Positions 48,201 through 60,305 of a DNA stretch of 64,000 nucleotides are shown here, piece after piece. The stretch comes from Sorex araneus. Lineage: Eukaryota > Chordata > Mammalia > Eulipotyphla > Soricidae. The stretch spans positions 196,801,500 to 196,865,499 of the forward strand of contig NC_073306.1 in NCBI RefSeq assembly GCF_027595985.1, read 5' to 3'. The notes below the pieces were generated by a model that saw only the letters and a list, made by a program, of their open reading frames with translations, made no database searches and was not told the DNA's origin. Both the position numbers and the translations under genes were made by a program. The number at the start of each line of letters is the position of its first letter. The first letter of the stretch is position 1.

Positions 48201-51200
48201 ACGCAAACGCCCTATCCGTTGTGCTATTGCTCCAGCCCCGGGGCTTCCCAATCTATGTCTAGGAGATGTAAAAACCATTCCCAGGGTTTCTCAGCTGAGT
48301 TTTACAAGCCAAAAGGTTCAATGCTTAGATCCAACAGGGCTTGGAGTCCTGGTGCCCCATGAGTGCCAGCCATGTGCACCCATAAGCTGTACCTCCCTGT
48401 TCTCGGAAATATTTTAACTTCTAGATGAAAGGTATTCAGATGCTCATTTCATCATTAAACTTGTGTGTGCTTGAAATAGTTCATAACAAAAAAGCAGGGG
48501 GGAAAATGAAATAACATACAAGCGTTTAATTTAAATATCAATTTTCATCTAGCACTGCAATCTCATCAACAGTCAACATCCAGAGACTATAAAACCAAGC
48601 TCCCGGAAGCTTATAGCTTATACATTTTATACCCTACTTCACCCTCTCGGAGAACCTGGCAAGCTACCGAGAGTTTCCTGCCTGCATGGGAGAGCCTGGC
48701 AAGCTCCCCATGGCATATTCATATGCCAAAATCAGTAGCAACGATGGGTCTCATTCCCCTGACCTTGAAAGAGCCTCCAATGCAGCACCGTTTGGAAGGA
48801 AGAGTAAAGACAGGCTGCTAAAATCTCAGGGCTAGACAAATTGGAGACGTTACAGAGACCACTCAAGGAAACAGACGACCAACAGGATGATGATGATGAT
48901 AATGATGATGATGATGATGATGACTGCAGCACTGTATTGATTTGCTTGAGTGGGCATCAGTAATGTTTCCATTGTGAGACTTGTTACTGTTTTTGACAGA
49001 CTGAATACGCCACGGGTAGCTTGCCAGGCTCTGGTGTGAGGGCGGGATACTCTCAGTAGCTGGCCAGGCTCTCCGAGAAGGATGGAAGAATAGAACCCGG
49101 GTGGGCTGCGTACAAGGCAAAGGCCCTACCCACTGTACTATCGCTCCAGTCCCATGTTACTGATATTTAAGGAATCTATAAGTCAAACCATGATTAAGAA
49201 GCAATACCTTCAACTTTATTCTTTTCTTTTTCTTGAGCAGCTTGGAGTTCAAAGTTCTCTTTATTTTTGGCTTCAATTTCCTCTAGCTTTCTTCTTTGTT
49301 CTTCCTTTTTCTTTCTTCTCTTCTCTTTTCTCTTTTCTCTTTTGGCAGCCAAAGCCAGCCTCCGACTTTCTTCCCTTAACTGTTAAGGGATTAATAAAAT
49401 AAAATTACAGTAATAGAATATACCTGGCAAAAATTACAACAATACCATTATATATCTTAAAAAATCTGGGTTACCCTAAAATTCAAAGCCATCTATATCA
49501 ATTTATGGAAGTCTGTATTATACCCAAATTATTATAAAGGGAGAATAATAGTTTTTAAATACTAAAGATAAAGAAAATCTATCTGGGCCAGCAGTGCTCA
49601 GGCTGTGCTCAGGGATCACTCCTGGCAGTGCTCGGGGACCCTATGTAGTGCCAGGGATCAAGCCGGAGTCAGTGACTACAGGCAAGGCATCTTAGCCCCT
49701 GTAGTATCTCTCTGGTCCAAGAAAGTATGATTTTAAAATGGGTGAATAACAGGGTCAGAAATATGACTCAGAGACCTTAAATGAAATCCTGGATTCCAAA
49801 CTGACATGGCAAGAAAAACAAAAGCAATCAAGAAACATAATCTTATGAAGAAATTATACCCTGGCACCATATGATGATCCCCCAAAGAACTACCAGGGGT
49901 CACTCATAAGCACAGAGACAGGAACAGCACTGCAGGATGTGGGCCAAAGTTCCCCAAGTCCCAATGGGAAGATGGTTCAGAAAACTAGACTGCATGCTTT
50001 GCATGCAAAAGCCCCAGGAGTGAGGGTGGGGTGGCTGATCGCTGGTACCACACGGTCTCTGCACTACTCAAATGGCCTCTGAGCACTGTGCTGGGAGTAA
50101 ACACCAACACCCCCAACACTCCTGGGGGAAACAAACAAACAAACAAACAAAAATGAGACAAACGGAAAAAAAAAACAACCAAAATGAAATTAACAGCAGA
50201 TGTATCAGCAAAAGTTGGGGAAAGTGAGTTACTGCTGGTACTTGCTGCAATAGTATAAAGAAACGGTTATTTGAAAGCTTCCTAGGAAAACTACAAACTG
50301 GGGTGTGAGAGAGAGCTAAGAGGGCTGGAGTAAAAGCTTTGCTTCTATAAGCCCCAGTGAAAGTCCCCTGAGCATTGCCAGGAGTGGCTGCCAACCACTG
50401 TACCAGGAACAGAACTCAAGGTATGGCCGAAATACAAAAAAAAAGAAAAGAAAAAAGAGCAGACAAATAAAAAAAAAAACCCTATCAAGACTGTGTTTGT
50501 GTGTGGTGTGTGTGTGTGTGTGGGGGGAACAAGGAGAATTTTCCAAACTATTATTAACTAAAATTTTGCATTATAAAATGATTATCTATATTCAAAATAT
50601 CTAGATTTCAATAACTTCTATTCCAAAATATAATGGCAATAAATGGTGGTGACTGGGAACTTATAACAGCATACATTCATAAAATGAACACCAAGAAGGC
50701 AATAAAACAGCTAATACATACATGGAAAATGCTCGTAAATTACATATATTAAGAGGAAAAAAGGCATGCTGTAGTACAGTAAGTCCATTTTGTAGGGAAA
50801 AGAGCTCCTTATGTATACCTTATGTATACAAATGTATCTGTATAGGAACAAAAAGGCTGAGAAAATACAAATCACTAGAAGATACTAGTGATTACCTTTA
50901 GGGGTGAAAGTACAGGAAAAGTAGCAGAAGGATGGTTAATTTGACTTTTATATTTTGCAACCAAATTATTTTTCTTAAAATAAACATTACTATCATGGTA
51001 AAAATATTTGAAAGACATGACCAGGAGTCCAGTAACTTCTTCCTAAATAATTTAAAGAACTTTTTCTCCAATAAAGATAGAAATTAGATTTGGAGGTAGC
51101 ATCTTTTAATTGGAAATTTTAACTATTGTTTGCCTCTTGATTTCTGTTGTTAATGCAATACCAGGAATAGGACTTGGGCCTCACACTTGCAAGGCAATCC

Positions 51201-54200
51201 CTTAACACTGAGCCACATACATCCTTAGCCCCTATATTTACTATGTTAAATAGGAAAATTATCCTTAAACCCTCATGTCTAGAGCTGAGATATATTTCAA
51301 TTGCCTTTGTGTGAGGTCCCGAGTTACAGCCCAGGTACTGTAGAAAACCTTTTATTTCCATTGTCTTCTTAAGCTTCAAACTCTGCCTGACTGTTATGAT
51401 GTCAGCACAGTGATAACCAGTTTATAGACATTTTCACAGTATTCTTTTGGGGGCGGGAGGAAGGGGTTCAGGTAAAAGGAAGACTTGGGGCCATACCACA
51501 CAGTGCTCAGGGTTTACTCCCAACTCGATGCTCAGAAATCACTTCTAGCAGGGCCAGGAAACCATACACATTGCCAGAGGTCCAACCAGAGATCAGCAGC
51601 ATGCGAGGCAAGAGCCATAAATCCCGTACTGTATCACTCCAGTCCCAAGTCACAGTATCTTAACCAATGAGACCAATGCTCAAAGACAATCTCATTATCT
51701 AAATCAGACTTACATTTTCTTTTCTCTGGTTTGGGGGTCACACCACGCAGTGCTCACTCTGTGCTCGGGGATCACTCCTGGCCATCCTTGACCATAAGTT
51801 GTCGAGGATCAAACCCAGATCAGCCACATGCGAGGCAAGCATCTTATCCACTGTACTATCTCCCCTAGCACCAGACTTACTTGATAGAAAAAGTCAATCC
51901 ATTTTTCTAAGCTTTTTACTTTTGGCAGACACTTCTTCAGTTTTTCAAAGTTTCGGGTTTCTTTTTTTTTCGTTCTTTTGTTTTTATTTTTATAAAGTTC
52001 AAATTTTCTTAACTTATTTTATACCTGATTTATTCACCTTAAAAATTTGGGATAAATACCACAATTATATTCCTTGGGGTGAAAGACAATTTTTAAGAAA
52101 AGGGAAACAGTTAATAAGAATCTAGAACATAGATGTTTGCTGGACGGCTGAGGTAAGTGTGGGTGAACAATGGGTGGAGTTTATTTCAAGAAAATTTTAA
52201 TTCCCCCCCAAAGCTATTCCATTCTTGAGGTTTACTGGAGATCAATATTGACTTGATATCTATGGTATATAAAATATTCACATTCATTTTGCAAGATTTT
52301 AAAATGTATCCCGTGAGAGGAAGTAATGGTGATATTATATTCAAAGAGAAGGGAGACATTTTATAAAATACATACTTCTGGGCAGGTTGGTTGGGGGGGG
52401 CGGGGGGTGGGCTAGCACACATTCAGCACTGCTCAGAGCTTACTCCTGGCTCTGAGCTTATGGGTCATTCCTGGAAGTATTCTCAGAACTGTATGTTGCG
52501 CCAGGGATGAAACCTGGATTCACTGTGGGCAAGGCAAGCACCCTACTAGCTATATTTTCATCCCCGGAAGCATTTTTTCTTTTAATAGAAAGTGTCCATC
52601 AGAAAGCAGACTTTTGGAGTCAGTCAGAGAGGTAATACAGCAGGTTGGGTGCTCGCCTTGCCCATGGCCAACCCAGGTTCTATCCCTGGCAGTATGTCCC
52701 TGAACTCTCCATGAGGGTCTGAGAAAGAGCTCAACAAGCTTTGTTTACTGGAGACTTGGGATCCCCAAGCAGCAGGGTCCCCGAGCACCACGCTCAAAGT
52801 AGTTCCTGAGCACCACTGGTATGGCCTAAGCAAAAGAAGCAAGTGTAAAGGAACAAATAAAGGTCAGACTTTATTCCTGCCAGAGTAAGATGATTCTGTG
52901 ATGATACTGAAAGAGCTAGTATGTGGATTAAATTAATTACTAATGTGTTCGATCAATGTAGAGATTGAAAAGCAAGAATATTTTCAGAAATTGTAAATGA
53001 AAAGACTTTACTTCTGAATAAACAATGATGAAAGGTTAAGGAATAGCTGCATGCAACAAAAATATACTGACTATACTACAAACTGGGCAAGGTGATCATG
53101 GTAAATCAAACAAAATAACTCTGTTTTAATGAAGCTTACAATTAGTTGAGGACAGAGGGCACACACAGATGATAACGATATTACATAATTGGTAAGAATG
53201 TGTTACATACAATGAATAACATGAATCTAGAACAAACTAGTATGTAAAAGAACACACATAGGGTTCTTAAATTTTATATAAGGTAAGCAAAGTAAGTTTC
53301 ATGAAGTGAAGTCTCAGGAAATATCCAAGAAATTAAAAGTATTTCAAGCAAAACCATATACTATGTCTTTAAACAGGACAAAGGGGCTGGCTTAGGATTG
53401 TAAAAAGTCACTTTCAGAAGGAATACAAGGGGTTCTTGATCACCTAAGATCTAGCCAGGCACTTTAATAGACTAAGAAGGAAATGACTCTGCAGAGTTTT
53501 AAGCTTAAGAGTGACAGGATAGGGCATCGGGAGCAGGGTTGGATGCACAGAGGTAACTTATGGCTCTGTGTTCAGGGATCAATCCTGGCTGGGACTATAT
53601 ACAGTATGGGAATATATGCGTTGCCAGGAACAGCCACATCTGACCCCCTGTAGTAGCTCTCTGGCCCCAAGTGACAGGATTTTTATTTAAATGATCTAAA
53701 TAGCATATGAACAGACTGCAGAGCAATGACAGAATTGGGAAGAGCTGCTAAATACTGTGCCAACACAGGTAAGTGATAGTAAGTTCACACTGACACTGCA
53801 ATTTGTATAAATTAAACCACATTCATTGTGAGACAACAGCATCAGCCCGTTTAATCAGTATGAATACAGGATTCTAGACATTCCCAGGTGCAGACAACAA
53901 GACTTTCTAACACAATTCAGAATAGAATAAACAGAGGATAACTTAATGGTTTTTAGCCTAAGCTAAAGAAAGCAAACAGCCGTGACTCTGGTATGGACAA
54001 AGAGGAACTCATGTTTGGTAACAAATTTGAGATATTTAATCAAGTACCTAAGTGGACAATTAGCTAAACATATGAGACTAGAGTTAAGGAAAGAGCTAGC
54101 CCACAGACAAATCGGGGATCTGTCTATTTAAATCAGGAAAAGATGACATCTGATAAATAATTAGCCAAGAGGCTCACCAACTAAAACAAAGAACTGTCAA

Positions 54201-57200
54201 ACTTAAAGACTGAGAGAATAACTGAGGCCAGGTGACAGGAGTCAGGTAAGAATTAGACTTAATAAGAATAGATAATATTGTATTTCAACTGCAAGTGTTG
54301 TTACCACATAATTTGTACATCCTGTGATTTCAGTTATAAAGACTGGCTCAATTTTTTAAAAAGCCTTGGAATAGCCACTCCCCACAAATTACTATAAAAC
54401 CATAATAATTACAAAGTAAAATGTGGCAATAATTAAATTTTTGCTATGAGAAAATCACTGGAAACCATAAAAACATATTGTGATGGAGGTGTAGGCAAGT
54501 CTGGAGGGAAATAAGAATTAGAAATGGAGGGCCGGGGTAAGATGACAGACAGTACCAGGAAGGTATCTGCCTTGCACATGGCCAATCGGGTTGAATGCCC
54601 AGCATTCCATATGATCTCCCAAGCTTGCCAGGAATAATTTCTAAATGTAAGCCCTGAGCACATCCATGTGTGGCTTCAAAACAACAGCCATTAGAAACGA
54701 GTTGGAGAGTGTATGAGGCACTTGCCTTGCATGCTGCCTACCTGGTGCTAAGAATAGCCCCTAGATCACTACCAGGGGTAGTCTCTGAGCACAGAAACAG
54801 GACTAAGCCCTGAGCACTGCCGAGTGTGACTGAAAACCAAAATACACTAATAATTAGAAACAGTCAAAACAGCACAATAGAGATAGTATAAGGACTTAAT
54901 CATTCAACTTCTTGGTAGGGACAGTTTGCCAGGGATGTCTGAGGTAGAATTCTACAGTAAATAAAACTGAAGAGAAGTGATAAAATCAGAAAAAAATATG
55001 TAAAACTAAGACTGTGAGATGGGCATTAACACATACGTACAAAGGCTGAGGACTACAATGCCCAGCGCCAAATGAGTGGCAAGCACCACCAGGAGCAGTG
55101 CCCCCGAAATACACACTAGGAATATTTCTGCAACACAGCCTATGTAGTCCCCTAGAAGGATACAAAAGCTTGTAAAGAAAAAGGTGGGAGAAGAAATAAG
55201 CAAAGGAATCAAACCAACATAAAAGCAGACCAACACTATCTACTAAAAACACTAGTCGACAAGAACAAAGAGTGTCGCTGACACTGAGCTATTCCAAGAG
55301 AGGTATCCAAAAGATGACTAGCTCTGCGAGAGGTTGCCCTCTTCTGCATGATTTATGTTAAGTGAAATATCCAGTGAGTAAAGGATTCTGATACATATAT
55401 ATGTGCATGTATGTATACCTAATAGGTAGTATTCTCAATAGCAAAATTTATACACAAAAATTCCCACTTAAAGGTTGACCAAGGAAGAATTTATATACAA
55501 GTTACCTATCCAGTACAGTCGAGCAAGACCAAATGCAATGGTGCTCTTAAGTCAGAAACAGTCAGAAGACAGTCGAAAAAACATGAGATCTAAGCTGCAA
55601 CCATGAAAACTTTGTAACTTGTACCTGTCTAGTTGACAGGCAGGGATAGGGTGGGGGAGGGAATATGGAACCACTGGTGGAGGGTAATTGACACTGGTGG
55701 TGAGAATGGTGTAGAAATAGTATATTCCTAAAGCTCAACCATCAATAACTTTGTAAATCATAGTTCTTTAGTAATTTTTTAAAGGCAAAATGAGTAGCTC
55801 CCTGGTGTAGTTACCTGCAATAGAAACACCATGCAGTTCAAGTATTCTCTATGAATACACCATTCAAAGGTATTCAAGAATCAGTGCACCCATAAGAAAT
55901 CTATTTATACTAATAAATTAGTTTTATCACTTGAGTTCGTTATTTGGGGGGTTATGGATTTGGGAGTCATCCAGCGATTCTTAGGGGCTACTAGCTCTGC
56001 TCAAGGGTCACTTCTGGCAGGACTCTGGAACTGAAATCACTGCATACCATGCCAGAACCTAAATCCATGAACTATGTGTCCAGCACCTCACCATTTATTT
56101 GGTTTTATTATGGAAAGAAGGATAATAACATTTGAAAACTCTCTTGACTTATTTTGTATTTGAGGATCTCAGAAGCATGGACTTAAGTTTAAGAAATGTC
56201 AGCAAGAAATCAAGATATGACATTTACATACAGAATATGACCACAGAAAAATATTCTGGAAGTCTCATATTTAAAACATATAGACCGAAGTGAGGGAACT
56301 TATTCTAAAAATAAAAGCACCAAAATATAAATAAATGTGCATAAAGGATATTTATTATAACATTATTTGTAGTAACAAAAACATGTAACAAACTTGCTAT
56401 AGAATTTATTTTACTATAAATTTAAATCACTATCGTTAACTATAAGTTACTGAGAGGAAAAGCAAGTACTGTAAGAAATATGTTCAAATATTTTTTTCCA
56501 AGTAGAAGTACACCATGTCCAAAAAGGTGAACATATATTCAAGCAATATTTGCCTGGAATGTGCCAGGAACCAAGTTTTAGTACATACATTCTATTGGTC
56601 GAAATGAACAAGGTAACTACATAAAATAAAGTGTTTAGAATATGTGACAAGAAAAAGAAGTATTAAGAAGGAAGATTAAATTATGAGGGACTTTAAGAGA
56701 TTTTCGAGACAGAAGGCAAGTAAGAAGAAAAAGAATGGTCAGAATGTGACGTATAGTGAAAGAAAGTACTAAAAGTTAAACTGGAGAAGTCAGGTAAGAA
56801 GTGGTATGGGAGGGCAGATCATGTTACCCTATCATAATGGCATGTTTTTCTTCAGTTTTACTTTATATGTTTCACAGTTTAAAGTGAAAACATTATGTAA
56901 TTAAAAATGAAAACCACAAAGCTTCGAACAGACAACATCTTGATAGTCCAGTTTCTAGTTCTGTTTATTGAATGCCAACCACAGGAATGCAGAAAATCCC
57001 TATTTTGTGTATAAATGTCCAAAGTACTAAAAAAGGATATTAGCTAGTCAGAATTTTAAAAATTAAAAAAATGTTAAATAAATATTCAGAGATCTAACAT
57101 TTAAAACTATAATACTACAAAAAACATGATTGGATGAAGAGCAACATAACTTAGAAAGACTCCGGACAATACAAGGGTTGTAGAGATTGAGTCTGGAGTC

Positions 57201-60200
57201 TTGGCAAATAAGAGATGTTACTCAGCATTTAGAACTACATCCCTGATTCCCTATATAGGGTAATTTAAGAAGCCAGTTATATTCAGTTAAGAGAGGAGAT
57301 GGTGAAAGTAGTGAACGTAGAAAAAAAAAACCTGGATTTTTTTAAATTCTAGCATACCTAAGGGAATTACATAACTTCCACAGATTTAGTTTCTCCATAT
57401 GTGATATGGTGCAATACTTCCGTGGGGAAGACTAAAATACTGACTTCTGCATCAATGCAATTCCTATATTAAATTTAGTTATTTTAATTACACAAAAAAT
57501 TCTCTTAATATTAGATATATTGATAATATTCTCCCATTTGAGCCAAATTTGAAGAGAACTGCTTGTATATAACTTACAAGTCAAAACAAATAAATAATGC
57601 ATCAGACAAAAATTAGGGAGAAGAAAAGCAGGAAGTGAAAACAGGTGGATACTTTTCACTTGTAAAGGTTATCTTTACCTTTTCCAAGTCTAACTCCTCT
57701 AATAAAATGCTGGCATTTTTGTTTGCTTCAGCTGCCTGTCTATCTTTGGCTTGTACTATTGATTCCATGCAAAGATGACACTTCTTCAGCATTTCCTAGG
57801 AGGAAAAATTGAGACACATCACATTTAGAAAATTTAAAACGATATGGTATAAACGTAAGAAATGAGAACTTGTGACACAGCAGAAAAGTGTAGAAATAAA
57901 ACATTTTAATTGTCTAGTTTACTTTTTATTTTTTTCTTTCTGCGTCACACCCAGCGTTAAAAAAGGGTTACTCCTGGCTTTGCACTAAGGAATTACTCCT
58001 GGTGGTGCTGGGGGGGGGGGGGACCATATGGGATGCCGGGAATCGAACCTAGGTCGGCCGTGTGCAAGGCAAATGCCCTACCACTATACTATCGCTCCAG
58101 CCCAAACTGTCTACTTTAAAAACACAAAGAAAAGCTGGGGATATGGTTGTCCTTGGGCCCCCCAGCACTGCTGGGTATTGACCTTTAATAAGCAAAAACT
58201 AAAAAAAAGAATAAATAAAAATCACGAAGATCCTCTATTTTTCATCAAAATAGCATAATTTCTCTCTCTCTTTTTTTTTTTTTTTGCTTTTTTGGGTCAC
58301 ACCTGGCGATGCACAGGGGTTACTCCTGGCTCTGCACTCAGGAATTACTCCTGGCCGTGCTCAGGGGACCATATGGGATGCTGGGATTTGAACCCGGGTC
58401 GGCCGCGTGCAAGGCAAACGCCCTACCGGCTGTGCTACCTCTCCAGCCCCCAAAATAGCATAATTTCGAATGATATTTTTGACAGGAAAATTACCTACTT
58501 CTATAATTTGATTATAATAAATCATACAGAAAACAATTCCAAAAACATGGCACTTTATTAATGGGTTTAAAAGCAAAAGAAATGCAATGTCAAAAAAAAT
58601 TTACAAATTTTAGGCACTTATTTGGCTAAACTCTTCTCTAATACTGAAGTTTTCACTGCCACAAATTTATGTGCGTATAATCATAGATGTAGGTACTTAA
58701 GTAATTTTCCCGATGATTTTCTTCTCAGAACACACATTTCTGACAGGAAAGAAATATTCATGTCAGATAAAAAGCCTTTTCTCCTTTCCTTCAAAAATCC
58801 AGTGGCATCTACTAATGTGAACTGTCAGAGAGAGTTGAGCAAAGGAAGACAGTGAATTAGGGGCTAGGAAAATAGGTCAGACACAAGGACCTAAGTGACC
58901 TTCAGTAATCCATGGGTCCTGAGCAGTGCTCGAGGGACCCTGATGGTCACCAACGAGGGCCCAGAGGGCTGTATTTCAAGGCAGTAGCACGCTGAGGCTG
59001 GCTTGGAGTCGTTGGCAATGGCACCCAGATTTCTAGGGCACTATTGAGGAATCCCTCCCTCAAAGGACTGAATTACTGATGGTAAAGTCTACAGGGAAAA
59101 GTAGTCCATACTTGCAAAAATCACAATGAGGAAATAAATATGCAGACTATTAAGGATATGACTACTTTATATTTTCATAGGTTATGTCTTAGAATTTTAT
59201 CCAAATACTAGTATAAACTCCAAATCAGAAGATAGTCAAGGAAAGGGTTCAAATGAAATTATGACTATACATGCACTCTCTCATTGATCAACATCTCCCA
59301 CCAATGAATTCTTTTGTTGTTTGGAGGCCTCACACCTGGGAATGTTCAGGAGTTACTCCTGGCTCTGAACTCAGCAATTACTCTTGGAGGTGTTCGGAAG
59401 ACCACAGTGCATGCTAGCGAATAGAACTTGGCTTAGGTATATGCAAGGCAAGTGTCCTAGCTGCTGTGCTCCCTCATTCTTAACTCTGTTACATCAAGTA
59501 TTAAAATTATGGAAAATGAAAAGTGATCCAAGATTGTTAAGTACTATGTTTATTTTTGTTTAGGCACTAAAAAACATTTGCTCTATTTTGTTTGGTATAA
59601 ATAGCAGAAATCATCATTCCCAATTACTAGAAAAGTAAAAATTATCATGCCATAGCTTATTAATAATATCAACATTCCCCCCCCCCCTTAGCATAACATA
59701 TAAAGACAAAAGGGGCAGCTAGCTCACGCAACACAGTGAACTCAATCATTATGTTACCTTATCAGTGATGGTTGCTATATATCTCATACATTCAGAATCG
59801 GATGGAAACTGATTGACTTCTTTGACCAAGTATCGCACAACCTTTACATGACCCTAAAATGTAGACATCAATGTCATGTTAAAGACAGGCTAACAACATT
59901 TAGTAAATCACAATCTGTGTTCATTAAGATGTCATTGACATTAACGTTGCAAAGTAAAGACATCACTAGCCTCAGAGAATTGCCAGGTGTGGCCCTGGAG
60001 GTCCTGGCTGCCAGAAGGCAAAAGCGTCATTGTATCCTTAGGGTCCAGGACTGAAGCAGCAGCCCAGGCCACTGAGTCTCTCCAGGCGCTGACCCCATGC
60101 TCCCTGCACACCATGCAGGAGGCCCATACAAAGACATAAATAAATTAAAACATCACTGGTCCGTTTTTTTCACTGAAATGAAAAGCAGCCTGGTGCTGTT

Positions 60201-60266
60201 ACATCTACACTGTTCACTTGCATCCCACCCTCCAAAGAAGCAATGAAGAACTGAATGAAAATTCTG

Positions 60267-60305
<39 letters not shown>

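Larger units (their letters stand above)
46725..49207 (-). other. ANKRD17 intron
   Basis: It contains the 3' end of a type B SINE (47196-47257), a short tRNA-like SINE (47400-47475), a young type A SINE (48067-48239), a type C repeat with GAT tail (48552-48922) and, immediately after it, an inverted type B SINE (48929-49153), only about 55 bp from the exon at 49208. Confidence 0.8.
49380..57678 (-). other. ANKRD17 8.3-kb intron
   Basis: Old SINE copies lie at 49580-49722, 51488-51645, 51722-51880, 52400-52568, 52618-52850, 53540-53672, 54530-54690 and 55940-56095, and an L1 3' end at about 55500-55790. The segments 50520-51120, 52860-53500, 53680-54420 and 56100-57670 are unique AT-rich DNA with no exon signal I can support. 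Confidence 0.7.

Noticed and set aside
49290-49345. Pyrimidine-rich simple repeat (TCTTTTC units)
   Set aside because: It is the coding strand complement of Lys/Arg/Glu codons in the ANKRD17 coiled coil, with proper splice sites on both sides.
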